Both the position numbers and the translations under genes were made by a program. Source: Pycnopodia helianthoides (taxonomy: Eukaryota > Echinodermata > Asteroidea > Forcipulatida > Asteriidae). Taken from it: 64,000 bases of DNA. Of this stretch, positions 1 through 9,226 are shown in pieces. The DNA is taken from positions 14,778,064 through 14,842,063 of the forward strand of contig CM063259.1 in assembly GCA_032158295.1 (NCBI GenBank), in the 5' to 3' direction. The notes under the pieces were generated by a model. The model searched no databases. It was given only the letters and a program-made list of their open reading frames with translations, and had not been told where the DNA came from. The number at the start of each line of letters is the position of its first letter. Positions within the stretch are counted from its first letter, which is position 1.

Positions 1-923
1 CAGCCTTGAGAATACACAAAAAAAACAGCATCAGGCTTTGCTGCCTATGTAAACAAACCAATCAAAAGAGGTATAGCTTTTTTATGAATGGAGGGTTGTG
101 CTCAGCCTCCTTTTGTGGTGTTAAGGGGCGGTGCCTGCATGAAGGGTGTGTGGAATATGTGGAATTTCTGGTTCCATGTGTTGTTCATCTTTGAATAGGA
201 GAAAATTAATTTACAAACTGACCCAGCCTATGTATTATCCTCACACTTTGTATTGATTTTTATTTGCGTGAGTTTACTCAATAGCTCAATCTGACAACAG
301 CTGGTGTGAGTACAAAAGAAGAAACAAAAGAAAAATCAGAGATTGGTTAAAATACTGGTTTAGTTTCAAAGAGGTACCTACGTATATATACAAGAAATTT
401 ATGTTTTTCCCCACTTTAATTTAAATACATCCTCTATAAAAAGTGAACTGCATTTATTGGGTTTGAATATTTCACAGGATTGGTGTTTGATTGATGCTGT
501 CATTTGATTTATATTTAAAAACAAAACAAAGATAGTCAAAAAGGAAAGAGAAAAAACGTACAACTACTGTGTATTGCTTTATCGTGTGAGTTAGTTTAAA
601 TTAGAGCTAACTTGCCCAAACTTACCTCATGATTATAATTGTGAGTTATGCTCTGACTGGTTGCCTGCTTAGTTTTGCTTTAAATAACAGTAACAAAACT
701 GGTTCCCTGCTTAGTTTTGCTTTAAGTAACAGAAAAAATGGTTCCCTGCTTAGTTTTGCTTTAAATTACAGAAAGTTTTTCGCAAAATTTCTGCTGCAAC
801 ATGAAAAGAATACATCTAATTCCCCCGAATCTTCTAGTAAGGTGAGGACACCTCAAGAATGAATTGGGAATATTTTTGCAGAGAATTTAAATTTTCAATT
901 CTAAATCATTTATTCATTCACAG
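1..923. other. Sequence upstream of the first visible UIF exon
   Basis: AT-rich, with no convincing coding exon. It is probably an intron of the UIF gene, or its 5' region, since the first exon seen starts in the middle of a codon. The only structure noted is the triple 39-bp repeat at 659-778. Confidence 0.5.
659..778 (+). repeat. Three tandem copies of a 39-42 bp unit
   Basis: The segment ggttccctgcttagttttgc followed by tttaa(a/g)t(a/t)acag recurs at 659, 701 and 740 with few changes. The unit length is near a multiple of three, so an open frame (repeating SLLSFALN) runs through it, but nothing suggests it is translated. Confidence 0.8.
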
Positions 924-1195
924 ATGACATCGTCAAGCTGAGGCGTAAAGAAAGAATCAAACTGGCTAAGCTAAAGAAGCCAGCTGCAAACACGAAGACT
1001 CGTCCCGCGGGTCCAGCAGGGCAGAAACAAGGCAAGAAGGCCGGCCCCGCTAAAGCTGGTCTCCAGGTCAAAGGCCGTGGGGGCCAGCTGAAACAGTTCC
1101 GTGCACGGATAGGGGGGAAGAAGACTCTTGCAAAGGGCGTGGCGAAGTTTCAGCAACAGGGTGTGGCCAAGACGAACAGACTTCCAGCACGAAAG
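924..1195 (+). CDS. FYTTD1: UIF/FYTTD1 exon with UAP56-binding motif
   Basis: The acceptor is ttcattcacag and the donor is GAAAG|gttaac, a weaker than usual site. The exon holds 2 nt plus 90 codons and leaves in phase 0. It opens with DDIVKLRRKER, whose first Asp codon is split across the upstream intron, followed by a Lys/Ala/Gly/Gln-rich basic stretch. The opening is the UAP56-binding motif of UIF. The rest is a disordered, RNA-binding type of sequence. No convincing first exon was found at 1-923. The only candidate is a 28-nt segment ending at a gtaagg donor near 838, giving ESS-N-DIVKL, and it is weak. Confidence 0.8.
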
Positions 1196-1377
1196 GTTAA
1201 CGAGCAAAGTATTTCTTGAATGAGTTTTGGAACAACTCCAAGTTTAAGTCGACACGCTCTTCTTGAGGAGAAAGTTGTACCAGCAGCTTAAGTAGAATCG
1301 CAGTTCAGTTTTATCTAGAAGAAAAATTGGAGTAACATGCTTATTATATTAGGCTGTAAGACTTCATAATGGCGATG

Positions 1378-1680
1378 AAAGCGATGGCCTCAATGCCCAT
1401 GGTCATTGCCTTGGTGCCCCTTGAAACGTTCCAATAGAAATTTAGAATTTCCTCATATTGGTGCCCTTTACAAAGGAGAAAACTCCAGTCCTGGAATTTC
1501 ATCTTTGAGAGGGCAAGACCATTTCATTTTGTAAAGGGCACTTCCATCGGAAAATTCTTAAAGTGTATGGAAAACTTTTGAAGGGGCACCAAGGCTAAGA
1601 CCAGGGCAACAGAGGACATGGCCTCCGTGGCCTCTGTGTACCTCCAGGCCTGAAGCTCCTTGGTGCCCTTGCCCTTTCAA
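1378..1680. repeat. Dispersed repeat, 'ccaggcctg' family, copy 1
   Basis: It contains gaggggcaagacc-like and ggggcaccaaggc segments and ends ctccaggcctga. The same words recur at 23968-24100 (opposite orientation) and 52512-52665. The arms are partly complementary (ttggtgccccttgaa against ttgaaggggcaccaa), so it is an imperfect inverted-repeat element inside a UIF intron. Confidence 0.6.
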
Positions 1681-1879
1681 AAACGAAGCATCAGGCATGG
1701 ACAAATGTTCTAGTAGAATTTTTAATTTCGCTTATGGAGGTGTCTTTAACTAAGGAAGAACTGCCTTTTCTTGCAAGGTGCAATGAGGGATCTTGGAGTT
1801 TTAATAAGAAGCTAGATGAAGATTTTAAACAAAGAAATAGCTATTTTCATAAACCTGTGTGTGGATATCTATTATGCAG

Positions 1880-2023
1880 ATTGGCAAACAGCGAGTGGCA
1901 GTAAAGAAAGCGGCAGGAACACAAGTTGGTAATCGTAACAAAAAGCAGCAGCAACAGCAGCAGCGAGCACAGCAGACCAAGGCAGCAAGACAGCAGCAGT
2001 TCAACCAGAGGCGAGGAATTCAG
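1880..2023 (+). CDS. FYTTD1: UIF/FYTTD1 exon, Gln-rich
   Basis: The acceptor is ctattatgcag and the donor is ATTCAG|gtaaag. The exon is 144 nt, 48 codons, phase 0 on both sides, joining cleanly to the previous exon. It encodes a Lys-rich start, then a run of six Gln and further Gln/Ala/Arg, ending FNQRRGIQ. That end resembles the FRRGLKVQ segment in the middle of vertebrate UIF. The Gln run is encoded by mixed CAG/CAA codons. An open reading frame also crosses the complementary strand here, but it is a shadow. Confidence 0.8.
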
Positions 2024-2111
2024 GTAAAGTGTAATAACAATGTCAACAAATTTAGGGTAATTTTGCTTTTGATAAAGTTTGATCCTCCTGCTGTCCATAA
2101 CATTTGCCAAT

Positions 2112-2543
2112 GATAGCAATAGTAATAGTGGCTTCTTATATAGCGCTCAAATCCGTCACTCAGTGACGCTCAAGGCGCTTCAACATTCATTATTTTTCCT
2201 GCAAGGTATTGTGGAGCTACGTTTTGAAGTATTAGACCTATTCCTTTACATAGCACCATGTAATGGTTTACAAGGTGCTGTGGCGCAATATGCAGCCAAT
2301 CAAATCAGGAACACCGGGGCGAACCCCTTCTCTTTATACGATAAGTGCACTTGGTTCTTTTACGTGCATTACACAACACAGGACCAACGGCTTTATGTCC
2401 CATCCGAAGGACGCAGTAAAAATGGTTAAGTGTCTTGCTTAAGGACACAAGTGTCACGACCGGGACTCGAACCCACACTCTGTTGAACAGAAACACAAGA
2501 GCTTGAGTCCGGTGCTCTTATCCGCTCGGCCACGACACGCCAC
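2112..2543 (-). mobile_element. tRNA-Leu-derived SINE, copy 1
   Basis: Read on the - strand it starts with a tRNA-like head (GTGGCGTG...GCCGAGCGGATAAGAGC, then GGACTCAAGCTC, then GGGTTCGAGTCCC). The long variable arm is typical of tRNA-Leu and the CAA triplet sits in the anticodon position. The body that follows contains GTCCTTCGGATGGGACATAA and GCACGTAAAAGAACC, a module I recall from many marine invertebrate SINEs. A near full-length second copy lies at 58845-59290. This copy sits in a UIF intron. Confidence 0.85.
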
Positions 2544-2986
2544 CTGACCATTTAAAAACCTCAACTCACGGGTTGTGTGAAGTACAGTAGCTGTGCACAG
2601 AAATTCTGGTCTAGTAAACAATTTGAGATACCAACCTTGTGGGACTTTCCCCCAAATTCGAGCCCTGCTTTATGTTCACTATAGCCTTTCCTTTTGAATC
2701 TCAAGCAGGGTCAGTATCCTTTACATCATTAACCCTCTTGCTGTCTGACCATTCAATACCATTCACTGTGGTTTTGAATGATAGATAAAATATGCCAGCC
2801 TGAAATATGATACCATGAGGGAATGCATGTACACAGTACACAGTTAGTTCTATGCACAGTTGTGCCACCGTACACAACCTGGTAGTCGAATGGTTTCAAA
2901 TGGTTGGTCAACTCACTGGAAAATGTTGCCAAGAGTCACTGAGAGTAGGAGGGTTAATAAGAAACTTTCCTCTGCTCCTCTTTCAG

Positions 2987-3114
2987 ACGATACCCCAGAC
3001 ACCACAGACAGCGACAAGGAAGAGAGTGAAGCAGCAGAATGTGATCAATGTACAGCCGAATCTTCCTCAGACAAACCAGCAGCTTAGCAAAAGACAGCGG
3101 CAAAAAATGAAAAG
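2987..3114 (+). CDS. FYTTD1: UIF/FYTTD1 exon, basic Gln/Asn-rich
   Basis: The acceptor is ctcctctttcag and the donor is AAAAG|gtaagt, which is consensus. The exon is 128 nt; entering in phase 0 it reads TIPQTPQTATRKRVKQQNV..., ends KRQRQKMKR and leaves with two bases of a codon. Both other frames meet stops inside the exon, which fixes phase 0. The composition matches the flanking exons. No separate domain can be named. Confidence 0.8.
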
Positions 3115-3265
3115 GTAAGTGGACAAACTTTAGAGAATACTTGGAGCTTAGTGTTATTTCAAAAATAACTCGCTTTTTAGGCGCTGATTGCAAGTTATAA
3201 ATCCTCATATTCATTGCCCTGATTTCATTGTTTTTGGTGGGTTTTTTTTTGGTCCGATCTTTCAG

Positions 3266-3496
3266 ATTACAACAGAACCAGCCCGCTCCTAAGACGAACT
3301 TCATCAACACACAACGCCAGAACAACCAGTATCAGCAAGCTCCTAAAAACACCTTCATCAACGCACAAAGTCAAAACAACCAGTTTAAGAGAGCTGCCAC
3401 GACAGAAACCGCAGAGAGTGAACAACCAGCAGAGAAACCTCCCTAAAGTCAACCCTAAGCTTCTGACCATCTCCATCAGCAATCCGAGGGCACACA
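3266..3496 (+). CDS. FYTTD1: UIF/FYTTD1 exon carrying LTISISNPRA, frame unresolved
   Basis: The donor CACACA|gtgagt is good. Two acceptors lie 10 nt apart: ctttcag (exon from 3266) and acaacag (exon from 3276). From 3266 the frame keeps phase with both neighbours and encodes a duplicated 18-residue unit (APKTNFINTQRQNNQYQQ, then APKNTFINAQSQNNQFKR), but it stops at TAA 3444-3446. From 3276 the frame is open to the end and contains NPKLLTISISNPRA, the most conserved block of the protein, but it leaves in phase 1 whereas the next exon needs phase 2. Either a base is wrong in this sequence, or a small exon between 3497 and 4608 was missed. Vertebrate UIF has about 30 more residues at this point, which favours a missed exon. 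Confidence 0.75.
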
Positions 3497-3509
3497 GTGA
3501 GTTTCTTAA

Positions 3510-3975
3510 GGCCCTTTCACACGAGCACCAGTAGCAAAGGTCCTCGGTTATGGGTGCTGGTTGTCTATCACTTCATTTGATTGTGATTATTTAACAAGCT
3601 TTCACATGACTTCTTAAAACACAAATTTACCAGCGTCCCTTGTTTTTTTGGGGTGGTGGGTTAAGGTCATCATTGTTCATTCACTGAACCCCTTCTTCTA
3701 CTAATGACACGTTCTGTGCCTGAGAATAATGATATCCCATACAAGGGTCCTTGGTTATGGCGCAGTAATCGTTTCACACTACATATCGAGTTGATTTTAA
3801 CATGGTTGCTATGTGATTTGAGGAGGTTTGGATCTCTGTTAAAAATAACAAGGGTCATTGGTTATTATTTTGCAAGGATAGCTTTCATATGACTGGAATT
3901 TGCAATATTTTTTAACATGGATGTGATTTTAGTCAAGGTCTCTTGTCAAAAATTGTCTTGTGTGAAAAGGGCTTT
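3510..3975. mobile_element. Inverted-repeat element, GGCCCTTTCACACGA family, copy 1
   Basis: The left end ggccctttcacacgagcacc and the right end cttgtgtgaaaagggcttt are near-complementary. A shorter relative at 49797-50029 begins with similar words (gagcaccagtaacaaaggtc) and ends gtcgtgtgaaaagggct. No coding capacity, so a MITE-type element. It begins 13 nt downstream of a UIF splice donor. Confidence 0.7.
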
Positions 3976-4608
3976 TACTCTTGACCAGTTGCCCCACGGT
4001 GATTCTCCAATTTTTACCGTACCACCCATGGTCTTTGTTTTCAGCACTTTCAGTTCTTCAAGGTTTGTTTAAGTTAGCACTTTTGTGTCCGGTCTGCACT
4101 CCACCAACAATGAAGCACCCTTGACTGAACACCCTCACTTTGAGGATCCTGCCGAGTTATCAGCGTAAACGTAAACGGTACTATTTTGGGTGAACACCGA
4201 CAAAACAAAAACATGTTTACTAGCTCTGTGTAGTCTGTTTCTGTGTCTGTGAAGTGAAGTGAAGTGGTTGAAGTGTTTAAAAAGCCTAGTAATTGACTTC
4301 AAAACTGCTTCTGTGTGGAGCCATCTTATATTTCTCCCATTCAACGCTGTGTAATCAAAACGAGTACAAAGTCTTGTTGTGTCTGGATATGTCATCTCCT
4401 TGTTCGACAAACTGCAGTTGCATGCCTGAGAGTGGAGAAGTCTGGTGCAAAGACTCTGTCTTAAGGATGACCATTGGGATGCAGCTTCAAGGGAAGCATC
4501 ATCTCCTGATAGTTCAAAATGAAATCTTAAGTGCCTTCATATAAGAAGGTTTTTGTAAAACCAACCTGATGTCTTTAACAATCTTCATTTCTGTCTTTTC
4601 TTATTCAG

Positions 4609-4654
4609 AAGTTTCAAGCCAGTCAAGATCAACAGGAAGAAACCTGCAATGCAG
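4609..4654 (+). CDS. FYTTD1: UIF/FYTTD1 exon, short basic linker
   Basis: The acceptor is tcttattcag and the donor is ATGCAG|gtaagc. The exon is 46 nt; read as 1 + 45 it gives SFKPVKINRKKPAMQ and hands phase 0 to the last exon, where GGGTLNDRFG follows at once. This mirrors vertebrate UIF, where a short linker precedes GMTLNERFG. The other two frames give an out-of-phase junction with the last exon. Confidence 0.72.
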
Positions 4655-4671
4655 GTAAGCAATGGAACGAA

Positions 4672-4811
4672 GGTCGTATCCGAATTGGTGGCTACAGCTA
4701 TGGCTAGGCCTGTTGCTAAGGGTGTTGCAAAGGACGTACTATACCTCAAGGCATGATGAACGTGGAAATCTAGCCGTAGCAGTAGCCGTAGCCGCCGATT
4801 CGGTGTCCAAA
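4672..4811. mobile_element. Small palindromic MITE, copy 1
   Basis: The left arm tccgaattggtggctacagc and the right arm gtagccgccgattcgg are inverted repeats with a centre of about 70 bp. Relatives lie at 37534-37661 and 51300-51431. It starts 17 nt after the donor of the UIF exon ending at 4654. Confidence 0.72.
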
Positions 4812-5894
4812 ATAGTGGCTGCAGGCTCCACAAGGCCTTGTCATTCATTAGGAATAGCAGGTCTGCCGTTTCCATATCGAAGTTTTCACATATGAGTTTG
4901 GTTTATGATTTCTTTGGTTTCCCGTATGTACATGTAAGTCATCACAACACAAAACTGGACATTGGTTCTCCTATGCGACTGTTGCAGTGTAATTCAATTA
5001 GGTCTTTCCCTCATTGTCTAGTAATTTTTTAAATCATTTATAGACCCTTCTTTGCAATGCAACACAGACTGGAGTTTTGCCAACCTTGGTTGGCAAAAGT
5101 ACGGACGACCTTACCTGCAAGAAGTACAACAGTTTATTTTTTGACCAGTAATGCTATCTAATTAATACCCATGTTACTTAAAAATACAATTTACTCTACA
5201 AAAAAAGGGTAAACTTATACTTATGATACATATTAAAAACACGTTGTAATGTTTTGCTAAATAGGCAAATAATTGCCAAGCCAGTTTTATACATTTTGAG
5301 CTACTCTAGGCCTTCCATACAAGATGGTGGTCAGTGTTTGTAAACAAAAGAAAGGTCTATAAGATGTTTGTACTTTCCCACATTATGCATAACGGCTAAT
5401 GACTGGTAGTTTGAGTTACAGAAATTTTATTTTGTTTATCCCAGTTATCAAACAAAACCCGTCCTAGAAACTCCAAAAAGGGAACACACACATCACAGGG
5501 CTCAAATTTTACACTGGACCGCTGGCCCGAGGCCAGTGATTTTAGCATCGGGCCAGTAAACTCATGTCCTGACAAGTCCCGGCGGTCTCGTGTTTTCAAT
5601 TCAATAACAATTCATGTACCTCACTCTCTAATATCTTGAACAGAAACAAATTATGTTGAAATGTTGACTTTGAGTAATAATTTGAAGAATACTTTAAAGT
5701 GTGTGCAAGGAAGTTTTTTCTTACTTTGAATCTGATCTCTTGTAAAATTATTTCTGGTCCAGTAAACGTTTTGAGATAAAAAGTTTTGTGGTCTTGTGGA
5801 TTTTTCTCCCAAATTTGAGGCCTGCATCATAGCATTGAGATAAAAAAATTATGGTACTGTTTTTTTTTTAAAGAAAGTTTATTTGTACCCTCAG
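4812..5894. other. Remainder of the last UIF intron
   Basis: AT-rich intron without a recognised element or reading frame. A stretch near 5510-5560 and another near 5755-5830 share the wording 'gtccagtaaa...gttttgagataa' with 2600-2650, so decayed repeats are probably present. Confidence 0.4.
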
Positions 5895-6020
5895 GGCGGT
5901 GGCACACTAAATGATCGATTCGGACAAATCCAACAGCAGCCGAGAAATATTCCAAACAACCAGAGAAGGAGACAGCAGCGAGGAGGAGGCAACGCTGGAC
6001 GCACAGTACTTCTCATCTAA
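5895..6020 (+). CDS. FYTTD1: UIF/FYTTD1 terminal coding exon
   Basis: The acceptor is tttgtaccctcag. The exon reads GGGTLNDRFGQIQQQPRN, then an Arg/Gln/Gly-rich tail ending GRTVLLI, with a TAA stop at 6018-6020. TLNDRFGQI is the conserved C-terminal element of UIF and is related to the second UAP56-binding motif type seen in ALYREF and CHTOP. The basic RRRQQRGGG tail after it is suited to RNA contact. This is the most secure exon of the gene. Confidence 0.85.
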   Translation, partial: GGGTLNDRFGQIQQQPRNIPNNQRRRQQRGGGNAGRTVLLI

Positions 6021-6440
6021 AACAGAAATATATTTTCAAGAAAACAGCAACTGAAACATTTTTGTTATCAAAGTGCAAACACTGTGATTGTTTGTTACCA
6101 TGGTTAATTGCTTTCGATATTGTCCGAGCAATACCAGAGGTTTATGATGATGTCACAACCTTTTTTTGTGTGACATGTACAAAATAAGTATGACATAAAT
6201 CTATTTTCAGAAATAAGATTAATGGTGTAATACTGCTGGTTTTATTTTGTAACTGGATGTCTCCAAGATCAGGTTATTCTGTGTTAATTTGTGGTTTTTG
6301 TTATTGGTCGTGTTTCCTACTCCTAGAGCATTCAAGTTGACAAAGCAATTCCGACTGAAGTTAATAGCCTTGGGTGTTTTAACATTGAAACTTGTTTCTT
6401 TGTATTTCTATTATTCAAATAAAGTATGAATACATTTGAA
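6021..6440 (+). other. FYTTD1: 3' UTR of the UIF gene
   Basis: AT-rich sequence without open frames runs from the stop codon to just past the AATAAA signal. The precise cleavage site cannot be read from sequence; about 6435-6450 is expected. Confidence 0.6.
6418..6423 (+). promoter_or_regulatory. Polyadenylation signal AATAAA of the UIF gene
   Basis: A canonical hexamer about 400 nt after the stop codon, followed within 60-110 nt by T-rich sequence (6470-6490). Confidence 0.65.
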
Positions 6441-6665
6441 TACATTTACCAAAAAACTGTTAACATAATTTTATTTTATTTTTTTTTCAAAAAAACATTT
6501 GTATAGTTTGCCCTAAACAGAGTCGAATTGGTACTTTGAGTATTTTTTACTGTATGGAAAGTTCAAGCGAAACATTTGTTTCTAAGGTGACATGTTTGGA
6601 ACATTAATTAAAAGCTAGCTCCTGTTTTTTAGTTTTCACATCCCACATTTTTATGGAACGAAGTA

Positions 6666-6937
6666 AAGCCCAGTTCATGCTTCCTGCGAATGGCGAAGCG
6701 AATTTTGACGTCACAGCTCTGGTTTTTCGCTGCGAATGTTTCGCAGGAGTTGAGCACATCTCAAATGTTGCGAATTGTTCGTTGCGAATTGTTCGTTGCG
6801 AATTGTTCGTTGCGAATTGTTCGTTGCGAATTGTTCGTTGCGAATTGTTCGTTGCGAATTGTTCGTTGCGAATTGTTCGTTGCGAATTTTTTACGTCAAT
6901 ACACGCTTCGCATGCGCAGGAAGTATGAACCGGGCTT
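6666..6937. mobile_element. MITE with expanded 14-bp internal repeat, copy 1
   Basis: The ends aagcccagttcatgcttcct and aggaagtatgaaccgggctt are inverted repeats. A second copy at 43550-43722 shares both ends and the internal words gcgaagc, gacgtca and ttcgcaacgaacaattcgc (on the opposite strand). The centre of this copy is a tandem array, listed separately. Confidence 0.8.
6767..6890 (+). repeat. Tandem 14-bp repeat, eight copies plus a partial
   Basis: gttgcgaattgttc repeats exactly eight times from 6767 to 6878, then a partial unit passes into gcgaattttttacg. Perfect identity between units indicates recent expansion. The unit is present about once in the sister MITE at 43550. Confidence 0.95.
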
Positions 6938-8077
6938 AACTTAACTTTGTGGTGTTGCTTTTGTGACAGTGTTAGTATGGAAGATACTTAATTTAGCATT
7001 ATTTAATTCTGTGATTTGTACGTAGCTTTGAAGTGTGATGTTCTTCCCATTTCTTATGATTATGTTTTTCTCTTCCATTGTTATGTCTTTTATCTACTTA
7101 GTAAGTTAATAATAGAATCTTTCTTTGGAAGTTGATGAATTATTTTATTTTGTTCGTTTGAATGTAGAGGTTTTGGTCTTTTGAAAAAAACTCTTAAAAG
7201 TCAATGGTTTCATTCCCATTTTTACGGTAATTGGGGTTGGACTTTTAGTGGTGTATATATAATTCATAAATGGAAGAAATACAACAGAATGAAACAGACT
7301 GACATAAACATTTAGGATGTATTTTTTATTTAGATCTCGAAAGCCTAAAAATAATTTGTCCTCATTTTTTGTTATTTTATTAAAGACACTGAGTTTAATT
7401 TGCCTCTGTCTCCACCCAAAGGAAAGGACAAAAATTAAGGACGCATTTGGGAGAGGGAAATTTTTTATTAAATTTGCTTGGCGCATATTGATTAGAAGAA
7501 AAACACACACCACACTCACACGGGTGCCTGGCAACAATACAATTTCATTTCAAACAAATTGAAAGCAATTCCCTCATAAAAGTTCTTGTTTCTCATGGAA
7601 GCGTTATTTAATTATGCGGATACTTTACCCTCCATGTGTGTGTTTCCTGCGCCAATCATAAAAAAGCGTGCCACAATGTCTTGTATCTGGAACAGCAATT
7701 TTCTGGTCCGGGATCTAATTATTTTCTAAAAAAAGATATAAAAACAAGGTCTGCGAGAGGTCTAATGAGAGGAAGGTCCAGAAGTAGAGGGTTGTTATTC
7801 ATTTTATTTACTACAGTTTGGTTTGTTTTTAAAAAGTCAGAGAAATAAAACGTGTTTCTTTCTGAATTTGTTTTCCGTATAATGAGGTATTTTAATGTAC
7901 AAAAGTAATTAATAAAACGAAATGTTTATTGTAAAAAAACAAAAACAATATCAAGTCGATTATTGAGGTAGCCCACATGCTATTTTTGTAAGACCTACTT
8001 AGTTCAAGTTTCCTGACAAATAATTGTTTGTTCCTTCATTTTCCCAATGTCATTATCAGAAAACGTACAGAGATAAC

Positions 8078-8464
8078 TTAAAGACACTGGACACTATTGG
8101 TAATTGTCAAAGACCAGTCTTCACACTTGGTGTATCTCAACATATGGATAAAATAACAAACCTGTAAAAACTTAAGCTCAATTGGTCGTCGAAGTTGCGA
8201 GATAACTATGAAAGAAAAAAACACCCTTGTCACACGAATTTGTGTGCTTTCAGATGGTTGATTTCGAGACCTCAAATTCTAATTCTGAGGTCTCGAAATC
8301 AAATTCGTGGAAAATTACTTCTTTCTCGAAAACTATGTCACTTCAGAGGGAGCCGTTTCTCACAATGTTTTATACTGTCAACCTCTCCCCATTACTCGTT
8401 ACCAAGTAAGGTTTTATGCTAATAATTATTTTGAGTAATTACCAATAGTGTCCACTACCTTTAA
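8078..8464. mobile_element. TTAA-bounded MITE, family B, copy 1
   Basis: It opens TTAAAGACACTGGACACTAT and closes with the near reverse complement (ATAGTGTCCACTACCTTTAA). The centre contains a 15-bp perfect stem (8261-8275 with 8287-8301: gatttcgagacctca / tgaggtctcgaaatc). The right half recurs in the chimeric element at 56042-56567. Confidence 0.85.
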
Positions 8465-8739
8465 AATATTATTATTCAAATTAGTTAACGGAATATCAGA
8501 CACTGGTAGACATGTCTACCAATGCAACATTTATGTAAACAAAAATTATAAGGGGCCACCTAAGAAAATGGACCTTTTTTCATCATCTTTTTATCACACT
8601 TCAGGCAACGGTTTACAGTGCAATGCTCTCTTGTGGGCTCCTTTGTTTTATACCAGACAGTAAAATATTAATACATATTTATCATGAATTAATGTACAAT
8701 TCTTGGCTGCCCAATAACATCCTTTGTTAAAAAGTAAAA

Positions 8740-8900
8740 AGTCAAGAATTAAAACCACAAGGGAAACTGACTGGGTAAATTTTGATTTAATTTTAGTTTG
8801 ATTAAAGACGAATTGACTAAGAGCCTGCACTTTAATCCGGTTCAGGCACCTCTCTAGTCAAATTTTCTTTGTTCATCCACAAATTAAAAAGCTATAAAAA
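8740..8900 (-). repeat. Fragments of the Asn-like SINE tail
   Basis: accacaagggaaactgactg near 8753 is the reverse complement of the tail of the SINE at 54589. About 80 bp further on, ctctagtcaaattttctttg carries the tRNA-proximal part of the same SINE in the opposite orientation. Both pieces are broken. Confidence 0.6.
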
Positions 8901-9130
8901 ATTACTAAATCTTGACAAAGAACAAACTGGAGAGGGCGGGCTATAAGCCGCATGGCTGGATGTGAGAGTTGTACGGAATGCGCCAAACCGCCAACAACAC
9001 TGCTGTGCACGAACTGACACTTATTTCAAAGGCAACTAGACGTGCCGTCAAAATGATACTGAAGTTTTGTAGGGTAAACTTTGCGGAGTATTTTTACTGT
9101 CTGGGATTTTGAATACCACAAGTGAGGACA

Positions 9131-9226
9131 ATGGAGCACTGGATTACTTTTAGAAGGGGTTTCACATTTCTTGCATTTATTTTCGTGAATTTAGCGGCGT
9201 GGACAGAGAACTCGGCAAACGCTACG
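9131..9226 (+). CDS. EYS: EYS exon 1: signal peptide
   Basis: The ATG at 9131 has a good context (A at -3, G at +4). The 32 codons encode a classical signal peptide: a short basic n-region (MEHWITFRRG), a hydrophobic core (FTFLAFIFVNLAA) and a small-residue cleavage zone (NSANAT). The donor is GCTACG|gtaggt, phase 0. The upstream frame has no other ATG close by, so 9131 is the natural start. A non-coding first exon further upstream cannot be excluded. Confidence 0.8.

Larger units (their letters stand above)
924..6440 (+). other. FYTTD1: Gene model: UAP56-interacting factor (UIF/FYTTD1-like), 5' end not resolved
   Basis: UIF is a nuclear adaptor that binds the DEAD-box helicase UAP56/DDX39B and helps load NXF1 on mRNA for export. 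Three short blocks match my memory of vertebrate UIF, in the right order: the UAP56-binding motif DDIVKLRRKER (vertebrate DDIIKLNRKEG), LLTISISNPRA (vertebrate ILTVSIDNPGA) and GGGTLNDRFGQI near the C-terminus (vertebrate GMTLNERFGIL). Between them the protein is Lys/Arg/Gln-rich and low in complexity, as expected of an RNA-binding adaptor. Six exons are visible, with AG acceptors and GT donors. The first exon seen begins inside the motif, so the start codon lies upstream or was missed. The frame does not close around exon 5 (see that exon). CHTOP and ALYREF share related UAP56-binding motifs, but the LTISISNP block favours UIF. Confidence 0.82.
6441..9130. other. Intergenic region between UIF and EYS
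   Basis: No supported gene. It holds the MITE with a 14-bp tandem array (6666-6937), a TTAA-bounded MITE (8078-8464), SINE-tail fragments (8740-8900), and AT-rich sequence elsewhere. Open frames in 7145-7850 lack recognisable domains and splice-consistent extensions. The promoter and 5' UTR of EYS must lie at its right edge or further upstream; gctataaaaaa at 8891 is a possible TATA-like word but proves nothing. Confidence 0.5.

Noticed and set aside
838..923. 28-nt first coding exon of UIF ending at a gtaagg donor
   Set aside because: It gives an open junction (ESS-N-DIVKL) but has no start codon in frame nearby and only an 85-bp intron; too weak to annotate.
2455..2543. Possible functional tRNA-Leu gene on the - strand
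   Set aside because: The tRNA-like part continues into a repeated SINE body found again at 58845, so it is a SINE head.
4036..4056. Micro-exon cactttcagttcttcaag between UIF exons
   Set aside because: It is preceded by a good tttgttttcag, but its length is a multiple of three so it does not repair the phase, and the donor gtttgt is poor.
7145..7537. 130-codon open frame on the - strand in the intergenic region
   Set aside because: Phe/Lys-rich low-complexity translation of AT-rich DNA, with no motif and overlapping open frames on the other strand.
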